9,183 nucleotides of DNA from Oxalobacteraceae bacterium UBA6704. GTDB lineage: Bacteria; Pseudomonadota; Gammaproteobacteria; Burkholderiales; Burkholderiaceae_D. Location: NCBI GenBank assembly GCA_002454505.1, contig DKJA01000036.1, positions 1-9,183 on the forward strand, in the 5' to 3' direction. The position numbers and the translations under genes are program-made. Below are positions 1-5,569 of this stretch, piece after piece (within the stretch, counting starts at the first letter, position 1; each line of letters starts with the position of its first letter). A model generated the notes under the pieces. That model was not told the origin of the DNA. It made no database searches and saw only the letters and a program-made list of their open reading frames with translations.

Positions 1-24
1 AAGCCGGGTTCGCCCGGCTTTTTT
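1..24 (+). terminator. Rho-independent terminator of an upstream gene outside the window
   Basis: A perfect 8-bp stem AAGCCGGG (1-8) / CCCGGCTT (13-20) closes a TTCG tetraloop and runs straight into a T tract (19-24). This is a textbook intrinsic terminator for a plus-strand gene that ends before the window. It insulates the hydrolase gene from upstream transcription. The stem may start before base 1. Confidence 0.85.
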
Positions 25-30
25 GTGCTT

Positions 31-47
31 GCCGTTTCGATAACGGC
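31..47. promoter_or_regulatory. Perfect inverted repeat in the hydrolase leader
   Basis: GCCGTT (31-36) and AACGGC (42-47) form a perfect 6-bp inverted repeat around a 5-nt centre. It lies between the upstream terminator and the ribosome binding site of the hydrolase. It has no T tract after it, so it is not a terminator. It could be a small operator or a leader hairpin. No good sigma-70 promoter pair could be assigned in 25-87. Confidence 0.3.
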
Positions 48-87
48 TGGGTTACTGTGGCAGCCTCACTCACTGCCGGAGTTGTCG

Positions 88-1113
88 ATGTGCCGTTTTG
101 CCACGCTGCTGTTCTCCCTGCTGCTTCCTCTCGCCAGTCACGCCGCCTGCGAAGATCCCGCCAAGGGCATCGACGAACAGCGCTTCGTGCCGATCAACGG
201 CATCGAACAATGGGTAACGATCAAGGGGGCGCGCTGCGGCAATCCGGTGGTGCTGATGGTGCACGGCGGCCCGGGCAATCCGCTGACGCCGATGGCCGAC
301 GCCATGTACGGCCCGTGGCAGAAGGATTTCACGGTGGTGCACTGGGACCAGCGCGGCAGCGGCATGACCTACGGCCGCAAGCCGCCGGCCGAGGACGAGC
401 CGCTGACGATGGAACAGCTGACGGCGGACGGCATCGCCCTGGCCGAGTATGTCAAAGGCTACCTGGGCAAGCGCAAGCTGCTGTTGTGGGGCAGCTCGTG
501 GGGCTCGATGCTGGGCATCCAGATGGCCCATGCGCGGCCGGAGCTGTTCGACGCCTACATCGGCGCGGTGCAGGTCGTGTCGTACAAGGAGAACGAGCTG
601 GCGATGTACACCCGGCTGTTGCAGCTGGCCCGCGACGCCAACGACACGGACTCGATCGGCAAGCTGGAAGCGCTCGGCGCGCCGCCGTGGAAGAACCCGC
701 GCGCCTTCGGCATCGTCCGCCGCGTCGACCGCAAATACGAGGCGCTGAAGTCGGACGCGCCGCCTGCCGCGTGGCGCAAGTTCGATCCGCTGTACACCAC
801 GCCGAAATACGAGGCCGACTACGAGGCCGGCGAGGATTACTCGTTCTTCAAGTTCGTCGGCCCGCAGGGCGACGGCATGTTCTCCCGCTACGACCTGTAC
901 CGGATGGGCACCCGCTTTGCGCTGCCCGTGTATTTCGTGATGGGGCAGGAAGACATCCTGTCCAGCCCCGTCGTGGCGCGGCGCTATTTCGACGCGATCG
1001 AAGCGCCGCATAAACGCTTCATCGTCGTGCCGCGCGCCGGCCACGATCCCAACGAGGCCGGGCTGGCCGCCCAGTACCAGGCGCTGCGCGACGCGGCTGC
1101 GCTGGCCCGCTGA
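88..1113 (+). CDS. Exported alpha/beta hydrolase, proline iminopeptidase-like (peptidase family S33)
   Basis: A 341-residue serine hydrolase. Residues 1-19 are a signal peptide (short basic start, hydrophobic FATLLFSLLLPLA, then SHA before Ala20), so it probably acts in the periplasm or outside. The mature part shows the S33 signature: oxyanion-hole HGGPG at 59-63, WDQRGSG at 86-92, the nucleophile elbow GSSWG with Ser137, an acid in GQED (Asp289) and the catalytic His319 in RAGHD. The variable cap lies at about 160-275. Cys21 and Cys50 are the only cysteines of the mature chain and could form a disulfide, which fits export. The ATG at 88 is chosen because GGAG (78-81) sits 6 nt upstream and the signal peptide begins there; an in-frame GTG at 25 lies within the terminator tail. 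Family members cleave N-terminal proline or hydrolyse other amides or esters, so the substrate is open. The lipobox fit at Cys21 is poor (His at -3), so a lipoprotein is unlikely. Confidence 0.88.
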   Translation: MCRFATLLFSLLLPLASHAACEDPAKGIDEQRFVPINGIEQWVTIKGARCGNPVVLMVHGGPGNPLTPMADAMYGPWQKDFTVVHWDQRGSGMTYGRKPPAEDEPLTMEQLTADGIALAEYVKGYLGKRKLLLWGSSWGSMLGIQMAHARPELFDAYIGAVQVVSYKENELAMYTRLLQLARDANDTDSIGKLEALGAPPWKNPRAFGIVRRVDRKYEALKSDAPPAAWRKFDPLYTTPKYEADYEAGEDYSFFKFVGPQGDGMFSRYDLYRMGTRFALPVYFVMGQEDILSSPVVARRYFDAIEAPHKRFIVVPRAGHDPNEAGLAAQYQALRDAAALAR

Positions 1114-1119
1114 CCGACT

Positions 1120-1248
1120 TCAGCGCATGCGCCACGTGAGGTCCGCGAACAGCTTCATCAGCGCTCGCCAGTAAGCCTGCCGCGACAGCGGCTGCGTCCT
1201 CGCCTGTGCAGGGCGCAGCTTGCTGTGCCCATCGATTCGTCTGTACAT
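1120..1248 (-). CDS. Small basic protein of 42 residues, unknown function
   Basis: I do not recognise this gene. It is an ATG-to-TGA frame of 43 codons, beginning MYRRIDGHSK and ending FADLTWRMR. It is rich in Arg/Lys (about ten), has two Trp and two Tyr, and has a C-terminal half (about 24-41) that could form an amphipathic helix. The support for it being real is a strong Shine-Dalgarno AGGGAG (minus strand, 1261-1256) with 7 nt spacing to the ATG, a position divergent from a LysR-type regulator, and an end only 6 nt from the convergent hydrolase stop, so it fills the gap exactly. Small Arg-rich proteins of the DUF1127 type often occur in proteobacteria, but the usual DUF1127 signature is not visible here. 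It could be a target of the adjacent regulator. It is too short to judge by codon statistics alone. Confidence 0.5.
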   Translation of the reverse strand: MYRRIDGHSKLRPAQARTQPLSRQAYWRALMKLFADLTWRMR

Positions 1249-1266
1249 GATGGTTCTCCCTCATCG

Positions 1267-1295
1267 TTTATTTCCGGTGTGCCGTGAGGTATATT
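1267..1295 (+). promoter_or_regulatory. Putative sigma-70 promoter of the lysR gene
   Basis: A -10 like hexamer TATATT (1290-1295, 5 of 6 consensus) has a weak -35 TTTATT (1267-1272) 17 nt upstream. A transcript would start near 1302 and carry a leader of about 55 nt before the ATG at 1357. The -10 touches the dyad at 1295-1311, which would suit autoregulation by the LysR protein. This is inferred from consensus matching only. Confidence 0.35.
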
Positions 1296-1311
1296 GTCGG
1301 CGTCGCAGACA
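1295..1311. promoter_or_regulatory. Candidate LysR-type operator (T-N11-A dyad)
   Basis: The 17-bp sequence TGTCGGCGTCGCAGACA is an imperfect palindrome: TGTC/GACA outer arms and GCG/CGC inner arms match, with one mismatched pair between them. It contains the T-N11-A arrangement of LysR-family boxes at 1297-1309. It lies in the divergent region between the 42-aa gene and lysR and abuts the proposed lysR -10. Position and symmetry are seen directly; binding is inferred. Confidence 0.4.
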
Positions 1312-1356
1312 CCGTGTACAAACGAGTAATTTTGCAGGGAAGGCCAAGAAAAGCTT

Positions 1357-2277
1357 ATGCAGCAGGGCGAGACGAACAAACCGCTGCGCAGCCTGTCCGG
1401 GCTGATCGATTTCGATTGCGCGGCCCGCTGGGGCAGTTTCACGCTGGCGGCGCAGGAGCTGCACAAGACGCCGGCGGCGATCAGCCTGCAGGTCAAGCAG
1501 CTGGAAGAAGCCGTCGGCTTCCTGCTGTTCGTGCGGCACCCGCGCCATATCGCGCTGACACCGAAAGGGCAGGAGCTGGCCATCACGGTGGCGCAGATGC
1601 TGCAGGATTTACGTACCAAGGTCACCGCGCTGCGCGGCGGCGATGCGGAGCACGTGCTGCGCATCTCGACCACGCATTCGTTCGCCATCAAGTTCCTGGC
1701 GCCGCGGCTGGGCCGCTTCACGCAGCGCTACCCCGAGATCGACATCCGCCTCGATTCGTGCGAACGGCTGGTCGACGTGGAGCACGAGGAAGTCGACCTG
1801 GCGATCCGCCACGGCGTCATCACGGACCGACCGGGTGCGCTGTACCACGATCGCCTCGTGGCCGTGTACAGCCCGGCCTTGCTGCCGCCGGGTACCGACG
1901 AACTGACGCTGGCCGACCTGACGCGCTTCCCGCTGCTGTACGACGAAACCACCGACTACTGGGTCAAGCTGCTGTGCGCGAACGGCATGCCGGAAGGGCA
2001 GTTCGATTTCTCGCGCGGCTTCACCAACCTGGCCGTGGCTGCGCAGGCGGCGATCACGGGGCAGGGCATCGCGCTGGTGTCGTATTCACTCGTCTGCGAC
2101 GACATCGAGCGAGGCACGCTGCGGCTGATGCGGGGTACCAGTGTGGATTATCCTTACGGGTATTACTTTGTGACGACGCCGCGCAAGGGCGCATTGCCGA
2201 AGGTGGCCAGCTTTCGCGGATGGGTGGAGGCGGAGGTGGCGCAGATGGCGGAGGGGTTGCGGGCGAGCCTGGCGTGA
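1357..2277 (+). CDS. LysR-family transcriptional regulator, GcvA-like
   Basis: 306 residues, the usual length of the family. Residues about 11-75 are the N-terminal winged helix-turn-helix: GSFTLAAQELHKTPAAISLQ at 26-45 is the HTH, followed by VKQLEEAVGFLLFVR and the wing ending LTPKGQEL. A linker helix spans about 76-95. The effector-binding PBP2-like domain runs from about 98 to 295, with the family-typical DLAIRHG at 147-153, GQGIALVS around 235-242 and a C-terminal FRGWVEAEV. The layout resembles GcvA/AmpR-type regulators. The start at 1357 keeps the whole HTH; the nearest AAGG (1340-1343) is 13 nt away, so the ribosome binding site is weak. Family members usually control a divergent neighbour and themselves. 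Here the divergent neighbour is only the 42-aa gene, and the hydrolase beyond it is another possible target. The inducer cannot be read from the sequence. Confidence 0.9.
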   Translation: MQQGETNKPLRSLSGLIDFDCAARWGSFTLAAQELHKTPAAISLQVKQLEEAVGFLLFVRHPRHIALTPKGQELAITVAQMLQDLRTKVTALRGGDAEHVLRISTTHSFAIKFLAPRLGRFTQRYPEIDIRLDSCERLVDVEHEEVDLAIRHGVITDRPGALYHDRLVAVYSPALLPPGTDELTLADLTRFPLLYDETTDYWVKLLCANGMPEGQFDFSRGFTNLAVAAQAAITGQGIALVSYSLVCDDIERGTLRLMRGTSVDYPYGYYFVTTPRKGALPKVASFRGWVEAEVAQMAEGLRASLA

Positions 2278-2280
2278 AGC

Positions 2281-2345
2281 GGGGGGAAGTCAGGAGCAAC
2301 CGGGGGACAGTCAAGATTGACCGAGGGGCGCAGTCAAGAGCAACC
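2281..2345. repeat. Three tandem imperfect repeats of 21-23 bp
   Basis: Immediately after the lysR stop codon, three units follow head to tail at 2281-2301, 2302-2322 and 2323-2345. Each is a G-rich run followed by a 13-nt core: GTCAGGAGCAACC (2289-2301), GTCAAGATTGACC (2310-2322) and GTCAAGAGCAACC (2333-2345). Cores 1 and 3 differ at one base. Core 2 contains a perfect inverted repeat GTCAA/TTGAC. There is no coding potential. Such intergenic repeats resemble REP-like dispersed elements, but family membership cannot be tested here. Confidence 0.65.
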
Positions 2346-2363
2346 CCGGGCACAGGCCCCTGC

Positions 2364-2376
2364 GGGGACAGTCCCC
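2364..2376. repeat. GGGGAC-A-GTCCCC palindrome, REP-like
   Basis: A perfect 6-bp inverted repeat around a single A. Its left 10 bases, GGGGACAGTC, also occur in the second tandem repeat unit at 2303-2312, so this is probably part of the same intergenic element. A second short inverted repeat, GGGC/GCCC, lies just upstream (2348-2359). It sits directly against the A tract of the bidirectional terminator. Confidence 0.5.
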
Positions 2377-2405
2377 AAAAAAGCGCTCCATCGGGAGCGC
2401 TTTTT
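2377..2405. terminator. Bidirectional intrinsic terminator between lysR and the parvulin cluster
   Basis: A perfect GCGCTCC (2383-2389) / GGAGCGC (2394-2400) stem with an ATCG loop is flanked by A6 on the left (2377-2382) and T5 on the right (2401-2405). It therefore has a U tract in either orientation. It can end the lysR transcript on the plus strand and the six-gene cluster on the minus strand, whose last stop codon is at 2422-2424. Confidence 0.88.
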
Positions 2406-2421
2406 ATTCAAGCCCAGGGAT

Positions 2422-3201
2422 TTACTGGACCTTGGCTTTCTTCACCAGCTCGTCGCGGTAAGCGGCGATCTTCTTCTGGGTCAGGGCCTGTTCGATCTGC
2501 GGCTTGACTTCTTCCAGCGTTGGGAACTTGGCCTGGCGCGAGCCTTCCAGCTTGATCACGTGGTAGCCGAACTGCGACTGCACCGGCTTGTCGGTGACCT
2601 GGCCGTCCTTCAGCGCGATCATCGCGTCGGAGAAAGGCTTGACGAAGTTGCCCGGGCTGGCCCAGTCCAGATCGCCGCCATTGGCTGCCGAGCCGGTGTC
2701 TTTCGACTGCTTGGCCAGCTCTTCGAACTTGGCGCCGCCTTTCAGCTTGGCGATGATGTCGGTGGCTTCCTTCTCGGTCGCGACCAGGATGTGGCGGGCG
2801 TGGTATTCCTTGTCGCCGGCCGATGCCTTGGCCTTGTCGTACTCGGCCTTGATGTCGGCATCCTTGACCGGGTTTTTCTTCACGTAGTCAGCCAGCATCG
2901 CGTTGATGACGATGCTCTGACGGGTGTTTTCCAGGGCTTGCTTGACGTCGGCCTTGTTGCTGTAGCCCTGCTTGTCCGCTTCCTGCACCATCACTTCGCG
3001 GGCGATCAGGTCTTTCTTGACGGCGTCGCGCAGTTGCGGGCTGTCGGCTTGCTTGCCCTGGGCCGTGACTTGCTTGACGACGGCGTCCAGGCGGGAAGAA
3101 GGGATTGCTTTGCCGTTCACGGTTGCCACGTTCTGGGCAAACGCCGGGACTGCGACAACCGCGATCATTGCTAACAACAGGCGGGCAGGCTTCAAAATCA
3201 T
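2422..3201 (-). CDS. Periplasmic parvulin-type peptidylprolyl isomerase, Par27-like (copy 1)
   Basis: 259 residues. A prolyl cis-trans isomerase and chaperone expected in the periplasm. Residues 1-22 form a signal peptide (MILKPARLLLAMIAVVAVPA, cleavage after FA). Residues about 23-115 are the helical SurA_N-like chaperone part, rich in Lys and Gln. The parvulin domain spans about 130-222, with YHARHILV at 133-140, NGGDLDW at 174-180 and FGYHVIKLE at 211-219. A charged C-terminal helix follows. Size and layout match Bordetella Par27. The ATG at 3201 is preferred because AGGA (minus strand, 3212-3209) is 7 nt upstream; an in-frame GTG at 3207 would add only two residues. It is the last gene of the minus-strand cluster and lies 115 nt after a paralogue about 70% identical in the mature part (167 of 238 positions in my ungapped hand alignment). 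Confidence 0.92.
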   Translation of the reverse strand: MILKPARLLLAMIAVVAVPAFAQNVATVNGKAIPSSRLDAVVKQVTAQGKQADSPQLRDAVKKDLIAREVMVQEADKQGYSNKADVKQALENTRQSIVINAMLADYVKKNPVKDADIKAEYDKAKASAGDKEYHARHILVATEKEATDIIAKLKGGAKFEELAKQSKDTGSAANGGDLDWASPGNFVKPFSDAMIALKDGQVTDKPVQSQFGYHVIKLEGSRQAKFPTLEEVKPQIEQALTQKKIAAYRDELVKKAKVQ

Positions 3202-3255
3202 TATCACATCCTATAAAAAAGCGGGAGATCGTCCGCGCGGCATACCGGCCAAGCG

Positions 3256-3283
3256 ATAAAAACGGCACGCGGACTGTTTTCAA
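3256..3283 (-). promoter_or_regulatory. Possible internal promoter of parvulin copy 1
   Basis: On the minus strand, TTGAAA (3283-3278, 5 of 6 consensus) is followed after 16 nt by TTTTAT (3261-3256, 4 of 6). Transcription would begin near 3249, leaving a leader of about 48 nt. This would let copy 1 be expressed apart from copy 2. The evidence is consensus matching only. Confidence 0.28.
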
Positions 3284-3287
3284 CGAT

Positions 3288-3304
3288 CCGGCGCCCGGCG
3301 CCGG
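3288..3304. repeat. Perfect 17-bp GC-only palindrome between the parvulin genes
   Basis: CCGGCGCC and GGCGCCGG flank a single central base (3296). In RNA the inner pairs would open to give a short, very stable hairpin 12 nt downstream of the copy 2 stop codon. There is no T tract after it on the minus strand, so it does not look like a strong terminator. It might stabilise the 3' end of the copy 2 message or attenuate read-through into copy 1. Confidence 0.45.
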
Positions 3305-3316
3305 AAACCATTTACC

Positions 3317-4117
3317 TTACTGGATCTTGGCCTTCTTGACCAGCTCTTCCTGGTAAGCCTGCAACTTGCGCTGCGTGAGCGCTTCCTCGATCTGCGGCTT
3401 CACTTCCTCGAACGTCGGCAGCTTGGCCGCGCGGATATCGTCCACCTTGATCACGTGGAAGCCGTTCGGCGTCTGCACGGCCTTCTGCGTGACCTGGCCT
3501 TTTTGCAGGCCGACGAAGGCGTTCGAGAACACTTCCGGGAACGACGATGGGGCTGCCCAGTCCAGGTCGCCGCCGTTATTGGCCGAACCCGTGTCCTTCG
3601 ACTGCTTGGCCAGGTCTTCGAACTTGGCGCCGCCCTTCAGCTTGGCGATGATGTCGTTGGCCTGCGCTTCCGTGTCCACCAGGATGTGGCGCACGTGGTA
3701 TTCCTTGTCGCCCGTCTCCTTGACGAAGCGGTCGTACTCGGCCTTGATGTCCGCATCCTTGGCCGGGTTCTTTTTCACGTAGTCGGCGACCAGCGCCTGC
3801 ACGACGATGGCCTGGCGCGCGTTTTCCAGCGCCGTCTTGACCTCGGCGCTCTTGCCGTAGCCCTGCTTTTCCGCTTCCTGCATCATCACCTCGCGGCTGA
3901 TCAGGTCCTGCTTGATCAGATCGCGCAGCTGGGGGCTGTCCTGCTGCTGGCCCTGGGCTACCACCTGCTTGACGATGGCATCCGCGCGCGATGTGGGGAT
4001 CGCCTTGCCGTTGACGACGGCGATGTTCTGTGCGAAAGCCGGTGCCGCTGCAACAGCGACGACGGCGGCAACCGATGCTGCGATGGAACGGGCAGAACGA
4101 GCTGGCTGAAGAGTCAT
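3317..4117 (-). CDS. Periplasmic parvulin-type peptidylprolyl isomerase, Par27-like (copy 2)
   Basis: 266 residues, with the same architecture as the gene downstream of it. The signal peptide is residues 1-29, with an Ala/Val-rich core and APAFA before Gln30; it is longer than in copy 1 and unrelated in sequence before the cleavage site. The SurA_N-like helical region is about 30-122. The parvulin domain is about 137-229, with YHVRHILV at 140-147, NGGDLDW at 181-187 and NGFHVIKVDD at 218-227. The mature parts of the two copies align without gaps. Differences cluster at copy 2 residues 189-220, within the isomerase domain near the binding face, which could shift substrate preference. AGGA (4131-4128) lies 10 nt before the ATG. 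It sits 109 nt downstream of the bolA-family gene. Family role: folding of exported and outer-membrane proteins. Confidence 0.92.
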   Translation of the reverse strand: MTLQPARSARSIAASVAAVVAVAAAPAFAQNIAVVNGKAIPTSRADAIVKQVVAQGQQQDSPQLRDLIKQDLISREVMMQEAEKQGYGKSAEVKTALENARQAIVVQALVADYVKKNPAKDADIKAEYDRFVKETGDKEYHVRHILVDTEAQANDIIAKLKGGAKFEDLAKQSKDTGSANNGGDLDWAAPSSFPEVFSNAFVGLQKGQVTQKAVQTPNGFHVIKVDDIRAAKLPTFEEVKPQIEEALTQRKLQAYQEELVKKAKIQ

Positions 4118-4226
4118 TATGATTATTTCCTACGGGAAAAGTTCTTTTGTAAATCGCGGGAGGGAAGGGACTTAAAACGCGGAGTGGTCTCTGCTATTCG
4201 TTCGTACCGAAACATCCCGCAAATGC

Positions 4227-4499
4227 TCAAGTTTCCGACGGTGCCAATGCGGTAATGGCCAATGCATGAATCTCTTTATGCATCATATCGTGCACGGCAT
4301 CATACACCAGACGATGGCGCGTGACGAGGTTCAGCCCCGCGAATTTCGCTGAGGTTATCCTTAAGCGGTAATGGCCGCCGCCGGACGCGGCACCGGCATG
4401 GCCGGCATGCAGCGCCGATTCGTCTTCCAGCACGATTTCGGCGGTACCGAATGCGGCCAGCAGTCGGTCGCGGATCTTGTCGAGGCGGGGATCGCTCAT
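4227..4499 (-). CDS. BolA-family protein
   Basis: 90 residues, a normal length for the family. The BolA fold is visible as an N-terminal helix (about 4-17), a strand (20-26), a loop with ALHAGHAG (29-36) and the core HYRLRITSAKFAGLNLVTRH (43-62), then RLVYDAVHDMM and the terminal strand HALAITAL. His78 in EIHAL matches the conserved C-terminal histidine that ligates the shared Fe-S cluster with monothiol glutaredoxins. There is no cysteine. Family members act in iron sensing, Fe-S handling and cell-shape or stress control. Its ATG overlaps the yciB stop by 4 nt (4496-4499), with AAGGA at 4510-4506 inside yciB, so translational coupling is likely. The subtype (BolA, IbaG/YrbA or a betaproteobacterial branch) cannot be fixed, so no symbol is given. 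Confidence 0.88.
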   Translation of the reverse strand: MSDPRLDKIRDRLLAAFGTAEIVLEDESALHAGHAGAASGGGHYRLRITSAKFAGLNLVTRHRLVYDAVHDMMHKEIHALAITALAPSET

Positions 4500-5128
4500 G
4501 CTTCATCCTTGATATGCTTGGACAGATAAACACCCTGCGCGACAAAGAATGCAAACATCAGGCCGGTGACGCCGAATGCCTTGAAACTGACCCAGGCGCT
4601 GGTATCGGATTTGAACAGCACGAAGGCGACGAACAGGTTCAGCAAACCCAGGCCGAGCCAGAACATCACCCACACGGTATTCAACCGCTGCCACACATGA
4701 TCCGGTAATGCGATCTGTTTTTCCATCGCCGCGCGGATCAGGTTCTTGCCGAAGAAACGGTAGGCCACCACCATCGCGATCGCGAAACTCCAGTAAATGA
4801 TCGTCGGTTTCCATTTGATGAAATCATCGTCGTGGAAATAGATCGTCAGGCCGCCGAAGAACAGGAACACGAACATCGATACCCACAGCGCGCCGTCGAC
4901 CTTGCGACCGCGCAGCAGCAGGTAGCCGATCTGCGCCGCCGTGGCGATGATGCCGGCGATCGTGGCGACGATGATCGGTGCCTGGCTGGCCGTGATGGCG
5001 CCGCCGGAAATGACGCCGGACAGGTTGCCGTTCACCAGCGCCTGGGCCGCCGCCTCGTTGCTGCCGCCCCATTTATAGGTAACGAAGAAAACGATCAGCG
5101 GGAATATATCGAACAGGAATTTCATCAT
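4496..5128 (-). CDS. yciB: Inner-membrane septation protein A family (YciB/IspZ)
   Basis: 210 residues, very hydrophobic. It opens with MMKFLFDIFPLIVFF, the hallmark start of the family, and carries the conserved FHDDDFIKWKPTIIYW at 98-113. Membrane segments can be placed at about 3-18, 50-72, 81-98, 108-125, 151-172 and 182-202. YciB-type proteins sit in the inner membrane and are linked to cell-envelope synthesis and division. An Ala/Gly-rich stretch at 24-50 makes it longer than the E. coli protein of about 180 residues; this is probably a lineage trait. Two adjacent ATGs (5128 and 5125) are possible starts, and the second matches the usual MKxFLDxxP beginning. No strong ribosome binding site is present, and the gene starts 6 nt after the msrB stop, so coupling from msrB is plausible. 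Confidence 0.9.
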   Translation of the reverse strand: MMKFLFDIFPLIVFFVTYKWGGSNEAAAQALVNGNLSGVISGGAITASQAPIIVATIAGIIATAAQIGYLLLRGRKVDGALWVSMFVFLFFGGLTIYFHDDDFIKWKPTIIYWSFAIAMVVAYRFFGKNLIRAAMEKQIALPDHVWQRLNTVWVMFWLGLGLLNLFVAFVLFKSDTSAWVSFKAFGVTGLMFAFFVAQGVYLSKHIKDEA

Positions 5129-5134
5129 GGTGTT

Positions 5135-5542
5135 TCAGGGTTCCGGAGTAAAGCGCAGCGCGGCGGAATTGATGCAATAACGCAGGCCCGTCGGCGGCGG
5201 GCCGTCGGGGAATACATGGCCCAGGTGAGCGTCGCAGACGGCGCAAATGATTTCGGTGCGCAGCATACCATGGCTGCGGTCCGTTTTTTCAATCACATTG
5301 GCCGGGTCCAGCGCTTCGAAATAACTGGGCCAGCCGCAGCCGGAATCGAATTTCGCGTCGGAGCGGAACAGCGGCGTATTGCAGCACACGCAGGTATAAA
5401 TACCGCGCTCGTGGTGATCCCAGAATTTGCCGGTAAATGCCCGCTCGGTGGCGGCATGGCGGGTGACCTGGTATTCGACCGGATCGAGCTGCTCGCGCCA
5501 TTCGGCATCCGGTTTTACGACTTTATTCGTTTGATCGCTCAT
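5135..5542 (-). CDS. msrB: Peptide-methionine (R)-S-oxide reductase
   Basis: 135 residues, a single MsrB domain without fusion to MsrA. It reduces the R-epimer of methionine sulfoxide in proteins, using thioredoxin. Zinc ligands are present as Cys51/Cys54 (CVCC) and Cys100/Cys103 (CAVC). GCGWPSY at 68-74 supplies Cys69, GHVFPDGP at 108-115 is the conserved loop, and RYCINSAAL at 121-129 carries the catalytic Cys123. There is no signal peptide, so it is cytoplasmic. It follows selO by 27 nt and precedes yciB by 6 nt, in the same direction, consistent with one transcript. The ribosome binding site is a weak GAGAGA tract. All active-site residues are intact. Confidence 0.95.
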   Translation of the reverse strand: MSDQTNKVVKPDAEWREQLDPVEYQVTRHAATERAFTGKFWDHHERGIYTCVCCNTPLFRSDAKFDSGCGWPSYFEALDPANVIEKTDRSHGMLRTEIICAVCDAHLGHVFPDGPPPTGLRYCINSAALRFTPEP

Positions 5543-5569
5543 CGTCTCTCGCTAATTGTTGGATGGTAT

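Noticed and set aside
1019..1264. An 81-codon minus-strand frame across the same region as the 42-aa gene
   Set aside because: It starts at an ATG lying inside the strong Shine-Dalgarno region of the 42-aa frame and extends antisense into the hydrolase. The 42-aa frame has the well-spaced ribosome site and ends cleanly before the hydrolase.
2281..2376. The repeat cluster as a CRISPR array
   Set aside because: The units are contiguous, 21-23 bp, imperfect, with no spacers of constant length and no cas genes nearby.
1284..2507. A 407-codon plus-strand frame through lysR
   Set aside because: Out of frame with the LysR protein, low complexity, and it runs on through the repeats and the terminator into the antisense of the parvulin gene.
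4118..4226. A promoter for parvulin copy 2 in the gap after the bolA-family gene
   Set aside because: TTGGCA and TTGAGC hexamers exist on the minus strand, but neither has an acceptable -10 at 16-18 nt. Read-through from the upstream genes is equally possible.
3455..4255. A 266-codon plus-strand frame opposite parvulin copy 2, and a similar 285-codon one at 2317-3174
   Set aside because: Both mirror the minus-strand parvulin genes. Their similarity to each other only reflects the duplication of the real genes.
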